From the NCBI RefSeq assembly GCF_000151665.1, contig NW_013171817.1, forward strand, positions 496,001 through 560,000: a DNA stretch of 64,000 nt, in the 5' to 3' direction. Below, piece after piece: positions 20,967 through 33,288 of the stretch. A model generated the notes under the pieces. It was given only the letters and a program-made list of their open reading frames with translations, made no database searches and was not told where the DNA came from. Within the stretch, counting starts at the first letter, position 1. Each line of letters opens with the position of its first letter. A program made the position numbers and the translations under genes. The stretch comes from Blastocystis hominis (lineage: Eukaryota; Sar; Bigyra; Opalinata; Blastocystidae).

Positions 20967-23900
20967 ATGGGATGCTCATTTACTAGTCAACAGTACTATC
21001 AGCAGCAATATACGATGATGCAAGGGATCTCTGGAGCTCCGGGTGTTTCTGGCAATGCACAAGCCCCGTTCGATCCTTTTGTGATGAATCAACAGCAGAA
21101 GGACTGGTATGTTCAGCTGTTTAATACGATGGTAATAGAAAGTGGTTGAGATGATTGTCTAGGACACAGATCGAGATGGCGAGGTTTCTCAGCCAGAGGC
21201 TGTCGGCTACTTTATGCAGAGTGGCCTGCCCATGAATGCATTAGTTCACATCTACCAAATGTGTGATTTGAATAAGGATGGAAAATTGGATATGCAAGAG
21301 TTTATCTGCGCTATTCACATCGTCATGACGTGCAGATATGTTTGTATCTCCGTTCAGCGTTGATTTCTAGGGAATCCCTGTACCGAACACAATTCCCGCC
21401 AGTCTCGCCCAAGAGATGAAGCCTGTAGCGCCTGTAGCGCCTGTAGAACCAGAGGAGCCGGTGAAGCCAGAGGAACCGGTGAAGCCAGAGGAACCCGAGG
21501 CTCCGAGCGCAGCTACTGCGGATTTTGGCCTGGACTGGAACAGTATTCCTGCCAATCCTCCAGAAGAAATGAAGGAAGAGCCCACAGAGGATTTCTTCGA
21601 GCAGCCCATCGAGCAGCCCACTGAAAATCCCATTGAGAACCCCATTGAAATGCCCATCGAGCAGCCCACTGAGAACCCATCGGAAGAGCCTGCTGAGCAG
21701 TCCCTTGTCGCCGCCATCGCCCAGCCCGCGGAGGCCTCGCTGGACTTGATGGACGACTTGCTCGCCGCCGCTCCGCAGCCCGCCTCCAGCGACTCCGCGC
21801 CCACGCAGCCCGCCCTCGACGGACTCGACGATCTCCTCGACGCTCCCATCGACCAGCCCAACGATGAGCCAATGGACGCTCCTATCGATGAGCCAATGGA
21901 CGCTCCTATCGATGAGCCATTGGACGCTCCTATCGATGAGCCCCTGGACGGACCTCTGGACGCTCCTATCGACGCTCCTCTCGATGAGCCCCTGGACGGG
22001 GACTTCGGTCTGGGCGGCACTGGCGATCTCTCGGACTTCATCGACGACATGCTGGACCAGAAGCCGCTGAGTCCCTCGGACATCCTCGGCGAGCCGCTGC
22101 CGCCGCTGTCCTCCGCGTCCTCCGCGCCGCCCGCCTCCCAGCCCGCCAGCGACGATTTCCTGGCCGCCCTGGAGCCCGCCTCCGCGTCCCTCGGCGCCTC
22201 GCTGGAGCAGACGACCGTCCCGGTGGAGGAGGGCGTTCCCTCGGTCATCAGCAGCAGCAAGGAGACGCTCCAGACGCGCTGGAAGGCCAACATGACCAAG
22301 TGGCGCTCGCAGGAGCTCGCCTACCAGCATCTCTGCTTGTCAAACGCCGACCAGTCCTCGGCCAACCAGGCGCTGCGCGCCTCCATCGCCGAGGCGCAGG
22401 CCAAGCTGGAGGCGCTGCAGAGCGCCACGGACCAAAAGATGCACCGCATCGCGGTGCTGCAGGCGCGGCTCAACAACCACATCGTGGAGCACTCCATCAC
22501 CTACCCCGTCAGCGCCTCGCTCGCCAAGCCCGACCTCGCCAATCTCTTCGAGCCGCCCGTTCCGCGCTCCGACGACGAGGACGACGAGGCTCCGTTCATC
22601 CCCGACGTCCCCGCCTTCTGGCGCTCCCCGATCCTCGACCTCAACGGCCAGGCGCTGCCCGCCTACAAGCGGACGCGCCGCGCGCAGAAGTTCCTCCGCA
22701 AGGCCGCCGAGCCGACGCCCAGCGACGCGTCGAAGCGCGAGGCGATCGGGGATAGCGAGGACGAGACGCCGAAGGAGGAGCCCAGCGCGCCGCAGCGGAT
22801 GAAGACGGCGTTCCTGCCGTCGGCGGCGCCGAATCGGTGGTACGCGAGCGCGCGGAGCGATCGACGCACGCCGGTGGTGGGTCTGGAGACGGTGAAGATG
22901 GTGCCGGCGGAGGGAAAGAAGGAGGAGAAGAAGGAGACGCTGCGGCCGAGACCGATGGCGATGGAAGCGGAGAGCTACAGCTATTCGGAGTATTCGGATT
23001 ATTACTCGGATTACTCGGATTATTCGGATTATTCGGATTATAGCTATTCGAATTATAGCTATTCGGAGTTTGGTGAAGAGGAGAAGGAGAAGGAGGAAGA
23101 AGGGAAGAGGATCGAGGAGGAGCTGGAGAAGCAGAGGGAGAGGATCATGCAGCGCGAGGACGACGAATTGTTCGCTATGTCCGACGAGAACGCGGCCTTT
23201 TCGGACGACGATCTCCCCGCAGAGAAGCCTGCAGAGAAGCCCAAAGAAGAGGAGCCCAAGGAAGAAGAAAAGAAGGAAGAAGAGCCCAAGGAAGAAAAGA
23301 AGAAGGAGCTCAAGGAGGAAGTGAGCGATGTGGACTTCGGTGAGGAGGAAGAAGAGGAGGCGAAGCCAGCGCCGAAGGAGGAAAAAGAGGAGGAAGAAAA
23401 GAAGGAGGCGAAGGGAAAGAAGGGAGGCAAGAAGGAGAAGAAGGCTGGAAAGAAGGAGAAGAAGGCCGGCAAGAAGGAGAAATCCCCCAAACCCGCCGAG
23501 GAGCCGAAGGACGAGCCCAAGGAAGTGAGCGACGACGAGGAGCCGAAGGACGAGCCCAAGGAAGTGAGCGACGACGAGGAGCCGAAGGACGAGCCCAAGG
23601 AAGTGAGCGACGACGAGGAGCCCAGCAAGGAACCCAGCAAGGAACCCATCGAAGTACCCAGCAAGGAACCGAAGGAGGTGAGTGACGACGACGAGGAGGA
23701 GCCCGCTCCGGAGCCCAAAAAGGGCGATGCGGAGGCCATCGAGGAAGAGCTCAGCGAGGAGCCCAAGGAAAAAGAAGAAGAAGGAGAAGGAGAAGAAAAG
23801 GCCGCAGAAGCGAAGCCGACGGAAGCGAAGGAAGTGAAGGCAGGAAAGGATAAAAAGAAGGGAGGCAAGAAGAAGGAGGGCAAGAAGAAGGGAGGCAAGA

Positions 23901-24064
23901 AGGAAGAGGACAAAGCCAAGGAGGAAGCCAAGCCCAAGGAACGCAGAGGCCGGCGAGGCAAAGCGGCCGCGGAGGAGAAAGGAGGAGTGCTGGGCACGCT
24001 GAATGAACTGCAAGCCAAAAAGCCCAAGAAGAAGTCGAAAAAGGCAGCCGCTGCCAAGAAGTAA
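20967..24064 (+). CDS. EH-domain endocytic adaptor with acidic repeats and Lys-rich tail
   Basis: Exons are 20967-21131, 21163-21339 and 21371-24064 (about 1011 aa). After a Gln-rich start comes one EH domain with an EF-hand-like loop: DTDRDGEVSQPEAVGYFM, SGLPMNALVHIYQMCDLNKD, GKLDMQEFICAIHIVM, then GIPVPNTIPASL as in Eps15/intersectin. The rest is low complexity: EQPIEQPTENPIE and DAPIDEP repeats, a possible coiled coil near SSANQALRASIAEAQAKLEAL, a Tyr-Ser-Asp run and three copies of a DEPKEVSDDEEPK unit. It closes with Lys-rich stretches (GKKGGKKEKK). EH domains bind NPF motifs in endocytosis. The start is taken as the first ATG in this frame. Confidence 0.85.
21838..21996 (+). repeat. In-frame repeats coding DAPIDEP/DEPLDAP
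   Basis: About six imperfect 24-base units (gctcctatcgatgagccaatgg type) lie in the EH-domain gene. Confidence 0.8.
23500..23625 (+). repeat. 39-base tandem repeat coding EEPKDEPKEVSDD
   Basis: Three nearly identical copies in the EH-domain gene are followed by decayed SKEP units. Confidence 0.85.
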
Positions 24065-24135
24065 TCCGCCCATCGCTTTGTGTTTGATTGTGTTTTTTGG
24101 GTGTTTGAGCGAGAAACAAGCAAATAAACCTTCGA

Positions 24136-24166
24136 TAAGATGAAATGAAATGAAATGAAATGAAAT
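24136..24166 (+). repeat. Short (ATGAA)n pentanucleotide run
   Basis: About five copies of a tgaaa/atgaa unit lie in the convergent spacer between the EH-domain and Hsp70-like genes. Confidence 0.8.
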
Positions 24167-24212
24167 TAGATGATAGAGCAAACAACAAAATACTCTACTG
24201 GAAGAAATGTGG

Positions 24213-24220
24213 AACAAACA
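24213..24220 (-). terminator. TGTTTGTT 3'-end motif inside the longer Hsp70-like frame
   Basis: The plus strand reads AACAAACA. A T lies four bases (tcct) upstream on the minus strand at codon position 1, so cleavage there creates UAA before the genomic stop 50-60 nt further on. Confidence 0.75.
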
Positions 24221-24224
24221 AGGA

Positions 24225-25416
24225 ACATATGATTAAGAATATAATACCCAGTACCCTTCACGATACTTATAAACCCTGGATTAAAAATACTATCACCGAA
24301 CTGGCACTCCATATGGGTTTGAATCAAGCAAATGCTCGCATTCATCCCAATGGGGATGATTTTGTAAATGTCATCAAGTGAAAGACCCGCTTTCTGGATT
24401 ACCAAATGCACGTTACGAACTATCCTTTCAATCATACTCCTCAATGCTTTCGCGATATCCATCTTCTCCAATGTCAAATACTCCTCCGCCTTTATGTTCT
24501 TCTTTCGCATCACCCTTCGCGTTGAGCTCGGAATCTCAATGCTGATCTCTTCCACATCGTTTATCAAGAGAAGCCAATCGCGTATGTTCCTTTGCACAAG
24601 CAAAACCTCCTTCATTCGAGCATCACTTCCCTCATTGCTGGAATACAAATCGATATCATACTTTAAAAAAAACATTTCGCAAAAGGTAGATTCGATTTTC
24701 TTCACAAAGAGATCCAAGCTAATGCTACTATCCACAATGTCTGCCACAAAGTGAGGCGTGCCGTCTTCCAAACGGATGACTGAACATATTAAATTAGAGC
24801 CGCATAATTGATACAACACTAAATTACAGTTTTCAAATCCACTATCACGAAAGGCCACGCAAGTATCCAGCAAAGAATACCCGATGCAGACAGACCTTTT
24901 CATACAGCTTTCCACACGAATCCCAGCTTTCTCCGTGATGGCCTTGTAACTAGCTATTTGTTTCTCATTAAAATCATCCGGAATCACTAGAACACAGAAA
25001 TGAACTTGAATCTCTATGTGCTTCTCGCAAGATTCAACCAAATAGCGAATAATAGTACAGACAACGTCATCCACAGGCCAATCATGTTTCTCTGCATTTT
25101 CAATGTGATATACAATCTTTCCATTCGCTTTCATTTCCAATGGGACACAACTCTTTAGATTCTCTAAAGCTAACTCCTGCGAAGACAGGCTTCTTCCAAA
25201 TAGATTAAAACTTCTGGTTATAGTGCTTCTGGGATACTGTGACTGAAACGAGCTATTGGCGACATAAACATTATCTGGTAAAATAGTAACAACACTAGGG
25301 AGGATCGGACTGTTATGCCCGTCCAAAAGTTCATACATATTTCCATCATGCAAATAAACTGCCTGACAAACTGAATCATCCACATAAATCCCGATAATAT
25401 CGCGATATAAACTCAT
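24225..25416 (-). CDS. Degenerate Hsp70-like actin-fold protein
   Basis: A single intronless frame (about 397 aa to the predicted polyadenylation stop) has the order of an Hsp70 nucleotide-binding domain. A first strand (IIGIYVDDSVCQAVYL) replaces the conserved GIDLGTT, then come NSPILPSVVTI, a QYPRSTITRSFNLFGR segment like the family's NTVFDAKRLIGR, and LSLDDIYKIIPIGMNA where the family has the VGGSTRIP loop. Key phosphate-binding glycines are lost and there is no substrate-binding domain. It is probably a pseudo-ATPase. The frame formally runs to a genomic TAA at 24166-24168, but TGTTTGTT geometry predicts the protein ends at NHM. Confidence 0.75.
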
Positions 25417-25549
25417 ACAAATGTGAATAACTAAAACGCAATAACATTAAATTGACTGAAGTGATGCCGAACAATTGGTTCATCTTGGGACGGGCGTTTC
25501 ACCCAAGTTTGCCTTTTTGTTTCTCAGGGATTATTGGGTATAGAAGCCA

Positions 25550-27528
25550 ATGGCTAAACGTTCGGGAAGACCAAAGCCAAAATCGATCAAGAGCAAGGCG
25601 ATTAACAAGAATAGCAAGCGTAAGCTTGACACTCTTGGAAAGAAGCTGAAGAAGGGGTATGCTGGTGAGGCGATTCTCTACATGACTCGTTCTCAAGCGC
25701 TGCGTAAGTTAAGTCTGAGTTTGAAGGATTTCCGGTATTGGGTAGTGTGGATGGGTAATCATTAGCCGAATTTGCATTTTGAAGGGAATCTATCCCCGCG
25801 AGCCCAAGCACAAGCCAAACAAGACGCAAACCTATTATCATGCGAAGGATATCGCGTATATCTCCCACGAGCCGATTATCGATTACTTCCGCAAGATGAA
25901 AACGTTCCTAAAGAAGGTAGTTTACGCTTTCCCTTTTCTAGCTAGCTCTCTCGCTCTCACGGTCGTGGTGAGAAATCGGAAGTTCTCCGCAAATGGGAGA
26001 ACAAGCCCGAGATGAATCTGGATCATCTGGTCAAGGAGCGTTATCCGACGTTCAACGTATTATCTTTTCTTCTAACTTTTTTTTCTAATATTCCTAGTCC
26101 GCTCTGACCGATCTGGACGACGCTCTGTCGATGATCCATCTGTTCGCCCTTCTGCCCGCCACATCGAGCATCCGAGCCTCGAAATCGCAGACATGCCGTC
26201 GTCTGTGCCACGAGTGGAACTTCTACATCATCCAGAGCCGCAGTCTGCGGAAGGTTTTCATCAGCATTAAGGGCGTCTACTACCAAGCGGAGATCCAGGG
26301 CCAGAAAATCACTTGGCTCGTTCCGCACAAGTTCTCTCAGGACCTTCCTGGCGACGTCGACTTCCAGGTCATGCTCACCTTCCTCGACTTCTACCAAGTG
26401 TTTCTCCGATTCGTCCTCTACCGCCTCTATTTTACCGCGGGAATGAAGTACCCGCCCTCCGTCGACGCCCTCCGCGACTGCGAGGGCGCAGAAATCGACG
26501 CGTTAACCGCGGAACTCGACGTGGCCCCCGCGGACAGCGAGGAATCGCGGGAATTGGCCGGTCGGCGCGGGCGTTTCATCTGAGGGGTAGAGAAAAGCGC
26601 GAAGAACATTGCCGCCATGACGGTTTCGCTGCAGAACCTTCCGAGTCCCGCGGGGGAGGGCTACGAATTGGAGGAGGCGTTCGCGGAGAGCGAAGAAGCG
26701 CGGGAATTGCTGCGCAAACAGCGGGAGGCGAAGCAGCGGACCAACTTATTCGCGGGGAAAGTGTTCTTCCTCGCGCGGGAGGTTCCGCGGGGAATGCTGG
26801 AGTTCGTGCTGCGGAGTTTTGGCGGGAAAGTGGGGTGGGAGGGCCCCCACTCCCCGCTCTCCCCCGCGGATCCCGCCATCACGCACGTGATCGTCGACCG
26901 GCCCGCGCCCGCGCAGGGACTGCAGTCGCCCCGCGGGGATCGGGAGTTCGTGCAGCCGCAGTGGGTTCTGGACTGCGTCAACAACAATCTCATCATCCCC
27001 GCGGATCGCTACGCACCCGGAAAAACGCTCCCGCCGCACTTGTCGCCGTTCGTGGACAACCAGGCCGAAGGGTGGAAACGGGGAAACCGGGTAACGGGTA
27101 GATACACGCCGGAATACCAGAAGGAGATCGATGCGATGAAACGGTCCGCCGAGGGAACCGAAGGAACCGCGGGAACCCAAGGAACCCAAGGAGACGACGA
27201 GGAGGGTAATCGTGGAAACGGAGAAACGGAGAAACCGGAGGATGTGGGGAGATTCGCGCGGGAAATCGAGCGAGAGGAGATTGGGGAGGAGGAAAAACCG
27301 CGGGAAGCCGAAGAGGAGAAACCGGTGGAAACCGAGGAACTGGAGAAACTGGAGAAACAGGAGGAGAAGAAGGCGAAGAAGGAAGAGGAGGAGAAGGAAC
27401 GACGATTGCTGATGGCGAAGAAAAAGCACCAGCGAATTTACCGGCAATTGGAGCAGGAGGAGAAGAAGAAGGAAAAGAGGGTGAAAGAGCTGAAGAGCAA
27501 GGCCGAGAAGGCGAAAAAGGGAAAGTAA
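25550..27528 (+). CDS. Pescadillo homologue (PES1/NOP7)
   Basis: Exons are 25550-25734, 25766-25916, 25946-26056, 26098-26560 and 26591-27528 (615 aa; introns 29-41 nt). Family blocks include SQALRKLSLSLKDFRR, ICILKGIYPREPKHKPNK, DLDDALSMIHLFALLP, SLRKVFISIKGVYYQAEIQG and DVDFQVMLTFLDFYQ. A BRCT domain follows (FAGKVFFLAREVPRG to QPQWVLDCVNNN), then a Glu/Lys-rich coiled tail. The in-frame TGA at 26581-26583 is removed by a 30-nt intron. Pescadillo works with BOP1 and WDR12 (PeBoW) in 60S maturation in the nucleolus. Confidence 0.96.
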
Positions 27529-27570
27529 AGTGTCGTTTTAGTCCTGTTAGAAACCAAGTTTGTTTGAAAA

Positions 27571-28751
27571 ATGTTGAGACCTTGGCTTTGCGAGTCCATT
27601 AAAAACACAGTATATGGATTGAAGAGGGACGTGACATCGTCTTTGGGAACGCTGACACAGATTCTGTCTTTTGATGAAAATGAGGCAGTCATTTTGCTTC
27701 ATGATGGAGAATATCTGATATATGGGATTTTGGACGATAAAACAAGGAAAGATCTCACCCGGGTAGCAAAAGAAGCAAACAAGAACCTTTCTCAATCCTT
27801 TGCCGTCTTAGAAGGCTTCTCTTTTTCAAAGGCGAATATTATGGATAATAGTGGAAATTGTAGTGCCCTCGTTATCTAATTACTTGTAGACGTTGATAAT
27901 TATGTTATTCATATTACAGGAATGTCTATCGTGAAATGGATGTTCGATGAATCTCTTTCAAATGAATCAAAGACTCTTTTGTCAAATCTTGAGTTGGCTA
28001 CACTGATCAGCAAGATGCCATATGGTATTATTGGTGACTCTAATTATGTATATATCTATATATCTATCATTTTCTAATATTCTAGGTTCTTCCTTTGCCG
28101 CCCATTTTGAATTACACAGTCTCTGAATACGACGACAGTATTCATGCCGTAAACAATGCAGAAAGCTTTGAGCACTCTCCCAGCAGCACTCTCTTTCCCT
28201 CCACAGCCGACCCATCCAAGCCAGATGAATCTCCTTCTCATCCAAATGAGCCTGCAAACGAAGAGGAATCTCCAATAGCCGAACAGCAATCCCATCCAGA
28301 GCCCCCATCGAGTCCAAGCCAGCCCTCAGCCCCCATCGAGCTTCTACCTCCGTCTTTAATCATTCCCTTATCGGAAGATTTTCAAATAAACCCCATCGCA
28401 GTGCAGGAAAAGCTGGATTCGGATTCACTCATTGCGCCCTTCCCTTTATTAGAAACACAGCCGATTGCCACAAAACCCCAAAACACGTCGAAATACTTTG
28501 ACGAGGCTTCGCAGCAAGCCACAGAGGGACTCCCCATCCCGTTTACGCAGCCAAGTTGCATCCCACTCAATCAGAAACTTAAGAGAAGACCGGATTTGTC
28601 GAGTCCGAAGTTGAAGTCATTGGGATTTAATGTAGATATTGAGAATATGTTGGAATGTAGAATGTCTCGTTTGAGATGGAGTGGAGGAGTCGATGGAAGT
28701 AGATGCTGCTTTAGAGGATTGCTGTTAGAGAACAAAGAAGATATTTTGTAA
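27571..28751 (+). CDS. Possible OB-fold protein (ACD/TPP1-like), uncertain
   Basis: Exons are 27571-27859, 27890-28047 and 28086-28751 (370 aa). The first ~130 residues look like an OB fold: LRPWLCESI, EAVILLHDGEYLIYGIL, TRVAKEANKNLSQSFAVLEGFSF and NYVIHITGMSIVKW. The layout recalls the telomere-binding OB domain of ACD/TPP1 (W-helix, then a strand with DG). The C-terminal two thirds is Pro/Ser/Glu-rich and probably disordered. No catalytic motif is present. It could also be another OB-fold ssDNA-binding protein. I assign it only to that general level. Confidence 0.55.
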
Positions 28752-29293
28752 TGTATTTTGAGTGTGAAAACTGTTTTTTGGTGTAAAAAAGGAAAATGGA
28801 ATGATGTTTGTGAATCCAATAAAAAAGGAATGAAGATATTTCTTTCATAATACATTGTTAGAATCTAAAAAATGGTTTTCAGAATTATTGAGTATATTCA
28901 CTGTAGAGTTTCTATTTAATCGTGAGAATCTTGTGAAGCGTCAAGTTAATAATACAATACTATTGTGAAGATTTAACAAAACTGAATCGTCGCAGTGAAG
29001 ATCTTCCATTTTTAATAAGTACTATATTTCATTCTCAACATCGATTACAAGAATAAGAGGAACATACTGGCTAAATCATTCTGGGTTGTGATGATGGATA
29101 AGAGTTAATCGATGATTGGATTATTATTCAATGACCAAAGTAATGATGGTAAGGGGTGTGGAACAATCAACGCCATAAAGTAAGTATTGCATAACCAGTG
29201 ATCATTAAATGGAATGGACTGAAATGTGTAAATCCAGTGTTGGAATTACCATTCAGAACAATATTCATTATCAATAACCAATCCTTTATTGAT
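28752..29293. other. AT-rich spacer, possible decayed family sequence
   Basis: No gene is supported. Short phrases such as gaagatcttcca near 29000 resemble the LRR exon starts of the adjacent family, but not enough to call a relic. Confidence 0.4.
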
Positions 29294-31156
29294 TTAGATA
29301 AGATTAGCGAGCATAGGTGAAACATCTATGAATCAAATCAAATCAATCAAACTATACTCAATATTGATTTTGATCGAACTTTCTGGAATGAATAAGGTAG
29401 CTTGACATTCTGAAGATTTGGAATATCTAAAAACAATCAATATTCAATATTCAGAAATACTTTCCATTGTTACTATTGAAGGATTGCAGAAGCAATATAC
29501 CTGTGAATTGATGGATGTTAGATTTGGAAGATCTACAAAGCAAATCATAACCAATCAATTCATTATTACTTCGCATTGTCAAAGAAGTCGAATCATCTCC
29601 TTTCCCACAAAGTGCATACTTACCGAGTCGAATGGATTGTAATGATGGAAGATCTACATCAATCATTTCATTCGAATTCATTCAATACTTTCCATTATTG
29701 TTGATAAGGATCTTTGGAATGCATAATCACCTAATGTAATGGATTGTAGATTTGGAAGATCTATGTATCATTCAAATATTCAATATCATATCATTTCTTA
29801 CCTCGAATCACAAACGAACTATAACAGAAATTGCTTGAACCACTTCTAACTTCACCAATTTGAATGGATTGTAATTGTGGTAGATTCTTCAATTCAAATT
29901 CGCCAGCAAAATCAGTGAAACTGTTTTCACCAATATGAATGGATTCCAATGATTCGCAATTCAATATGTGGAATGATTTCGATTCATCATATTCAAAATA
30001 CCTGTTTTGTGTAAATGAATTGCTCCCGATTTTGATAGTTTTCAATCGATTCAACCCATCGATTTGGAATGTTTTCACTGATCCAAAACAATTATCGCTA
30101 ATCTCAAGAGATCGTAGCCACTCGAATCGATTCAAATCCAATAACCTTAAATCATAATCACTGTTTGCACACGTCACCAAATCCGTTACTGTCCAATCCA
30201 TTTTATTCAATTCGGAATTATTGTGGATTTCAACTCGTTTGGTAGGTATATGATCACTCTTTCTTACACTCTCCATTTTATCTGGATTTTCTTTTTTCAA
30301 TACACTTCGAATACTTTCTTTCATTCCTTTCACATACCAGCCTTCATACAAATCGATTCCTCCTTTCTTCTCTAACCCATGCTCCCATTCACTTTCACGA
30401 ATTGCTGTTCCACTTGCTTCATCAATCAAATATCCCAATCCATGTCGTACATATTTACCATTTTCCATACTATATCCTCCTATATAGATTGGAATTCGAT
30501 TCAATATTTCCACATTCCCATTTTTACTATTGTTTGCAGCATATTCGATCATTTGGTTATTATCAGCATCAAATTCACGAACAATCTGAATCAATTTGTC
30601 TTTCAACCAATATCCTTCTATCTTCTCTTTACCATCATTTTCTATATCATATTCGATTCCATAACCATCTCGATTCATTTCTTCATCAAATCCACCTCGA
30701 TAGATCACCATATCATTATCATTCTCTTCATCATTCTCACACTTACATCGAATTGTCATGATCAATCCTTCTTTACTATTTTCGATCATTCTTCGATCTC
30801 CATCATTTCCAAGGATCGAATCCCAGTTTTCTCTTTGTAATGCTTTACCACTCTCATATTCTGTCACTCCACCAATTCGTTTACCATTTTTCGTCATCCA
30901 TGATAGACTCAGGATTCCACGATTGAATAATTGACATCGACCTTCAACTTTACCATCTTTCAATTCACTCAACAAATATTCATTCGAATGGTCTCCTTGA
31001 TATAGAGTCACTTCATAATCGACTCCATTAATGGAAATCTTCTTCTTTTTAGAGGTAATATAGTCGTTAAGGAAATAACTGGATTCTCTAAATTGCTTTG
31101 ATAAACCTATATTTCAATGCTATCTATGCATGTGTACTTTCAAAACTGTTAACCAT
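29294..31156 (-). CDS. MORN/LRR family protein C (apparently intact)
   Basis: Minus-strand exons are 31156-31138, 31106-29802, 29760-29689, 29653-29570, 29532-29461, 29426-29358 and 29325-29294 (550 aa). It is the closest relative of gene A in its N-domain: a 19-nt first exon, then ESSYFLNDYITS and NGVDYEVTLYQGDHSNEY. MORN-like segments (YRGGFDEEMNRDGYGIEYD, YIGGYSMENGKYVRHGLGYL) and LRRs follow (LRSLEISDNCF, LKTIKIGSNSF, LQSIQIGEVRS). Four single-repeat exons come next, and it ends NVSPMLANLI. One 35-nt intron is base-for-base identical to the equivalent intron of gene A. Function unknown. Confidence 0.85.
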
Positions 31157-32148
31157 AATGAAAGAAATAAAAATATGCCCATTTCTTCATTGTTTATCCA
31201 TTTTGACACATTACTATGGTCATGCTGTTTTTCTTTAGTCGTATTTTTCAGAAATATTGACACATAACCCTGTCTATTATTCGTTGCATCTTCATAATTA
31301 TCAGTACGTTCATATTACTGCTACTCTGTCACTATTACAAAGAAGCACAAAGGTTAGACAATACAATATAGTTTTTGCAATAATTTGGATGTTGTTGCTT
31401 CATTTGCTTACACAAGCCCAAAGTTCTATTTTATAGTAGACAATACATTTTGCCATTGTTGTACGGACATCAATATTACGTTTAATTGATACAATTTTGC
31501 ATTTTTCATACCCTCTCCCCAAACTGGTCATTATATAAGATATTTTGGTTTCGATATTAGTACACACAACAATAATCAATGGGAAATGTACCGTTGTGAC
31601 AAAATACCATTTTCTCATCATTCACCTGTCTCTTGTGAATTGTTGAATTATATGCTGTTGCAGTACTGCAACAATTTTAAACATTATTTGTTAACTTGCT
31701 TCGTTTCGTTATGCTCATTCAAAGTGGTAACATAATTATTATATATAGACTGATACACTCACATGTAGTATCAAACATACGCCAAAGAAAGATAATGATA
31801 TAGTGAGATCCAATCTTCTATTCTATACCAATACTGCTTAAAAGCAATATGATCAGAAATACTAGAATAGCAATAACAGTGCAAAGCATTTCTATCATGC
31901 ACAACGCATTAGACCGAATACAATTGTTCCTTCACTTATAAGCGATGACCGTCATCGAAATCACTCTATTTCCACTTTCATACTGTCTCACCCCTGGACA
32001 GATAGAACAACAAAGCTTTTCTGTTGCATCTGCCCCGAAATATCTCACAACCGACACATCATCACCGCCTAATGAAGCATCCCATTCCATTATGTAAACA
32101 AACACTCCAATCTCAAAAAACAAAACAAAACAACAGTAGCAACAGCTC
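31157..32148. other. AT-rich intergenic stretch of about 1 kb
   Basis: A 73-codon minus-strand frame at 31400-31621 shows no family motif, splice partners or end signal. I see nothing else. Confidence 0.45.
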
Positions 32149-33176
32149 TCATGACCCCATGTTATTCATTTCCACGTTCAGCGTCCCCGATTGATCTCTC
32201 TGCGCATTGAGATAATCCGGGTTCACCGTCAAATATACCAACTCGGTGATGGCTTCACGGCACACAGGACATCGATCCGACTGCAATCGCAGCGTGTTCG
32301 CGCATTCTGCACAGCAACAGACATGACGACATGGCATGACACAGGTGTCCCGATCGTTCGTCATACAAATCACACACTCGCGACCCTCTCCTTCTTCTTT
32401 CGACATATCGCCCAACCCATATAATTCGCTCATAAAATACCCCCGATTTTGGACAACACATTTCTGAGTGACCACTTTCAGCTTGGCAACGCCGGAAATC
32501 ACACGGATGGCGCAGTAAACTTGGAGAGTGTTCACAGAAATCGGATCGGGAGTGTCCACACTGAGACGCAGGATTAATGACCAGCGTTCCTTTAGGTTCG
32601 AAGGGTTTAGCTGAATATCGCTAAGAGAAAAAACGCAGACACCGGACTCTGCGCTGTTATAAGAAAACTCACCGTTCTAAACATGAACTGTGGATATCAT
32701 TACTACCGGCAAAATAGGAATTTTGGGTGGCTGCGGCCTGCAATCATTCAGTGTTGTGGGCAATAGCGTATGCTTTAATGGTACGAGATTATCATCCGTT
32801 TCTTCGCGTACAAAAGAGAATCTTCACTCAACTCGGAGTGTTAAATGATACATTTGTAAAGAACTGGGTTTTAAGCACTTCCCCTTGAAACACACTCCCA
32901 GTTTCTCAGGATCGCCTGGTGATGGGCATAGTGCGACGCTCCTAGGATTTATGGAGATCGGACATTCAATCTTGTATAAAGTTTTGGGATTATACTATCG
33001 TTTACAAACAATAACTACAATCTACAGGTTCAAATCGAGGAGCAAGAAACGGAGGTTGTAGACCATCTGTTCGACGAACTAGATTGTTTACCATCTCTAC
33101 ATTAGTACAAACGAAGGAGCAGATTACCTGGAGGAGGCTGCCCATGCGTTACGGTTGTAGACTCGGTGCTTCCCAT
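32149..33176 (-). CDS. MGRN1/RNF157/LOG2-like RING E3 ubiquitin ligase
   Basis: Minus-strand exons are 33176-33128, 33096-33026, 32994-32852, 32821-32707 and 32676-32149 (301 aa; introns 30-31 nt). The product starts MGSTEST, a good N-myristoylation signal as in MGRN1. A domain conserved in this ligase family follows, then a C3HC4 RING: CVICMTNDRDTCVMPCRHVC with CAECANTLRLQSDRCPVCR. Plant LOG2 and animal MGRN1 are membrane-anchored E3s with the same layout. The substrate here is unknown. It is divergent from NOP16, with 112 bp between the start codons. Confidence 0.92.
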
Positions 33177-33288
33177 TTGAAATAATCTTAAAAAAAGGCA
33201 GACGAGCAAAACGGTTTTCCTATCATTTTGGCAACTATTCTAAAAACAAGGTAGTTTACAATAAACATTATTGTAACGATACATAATA

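Noticed and set aside
21323-22330. Long minus-strand frames opposite the EH-domain gene (also 22340-24217)
   Set aside because: They are mirror frames of a repetitive, biased coding sequence; the plus strand has the EH domain and consistent splicing.
31400-31621. A 73-codon minus-strand frame
   Set aside because: No motif, no intron structure and no nearby end signal.
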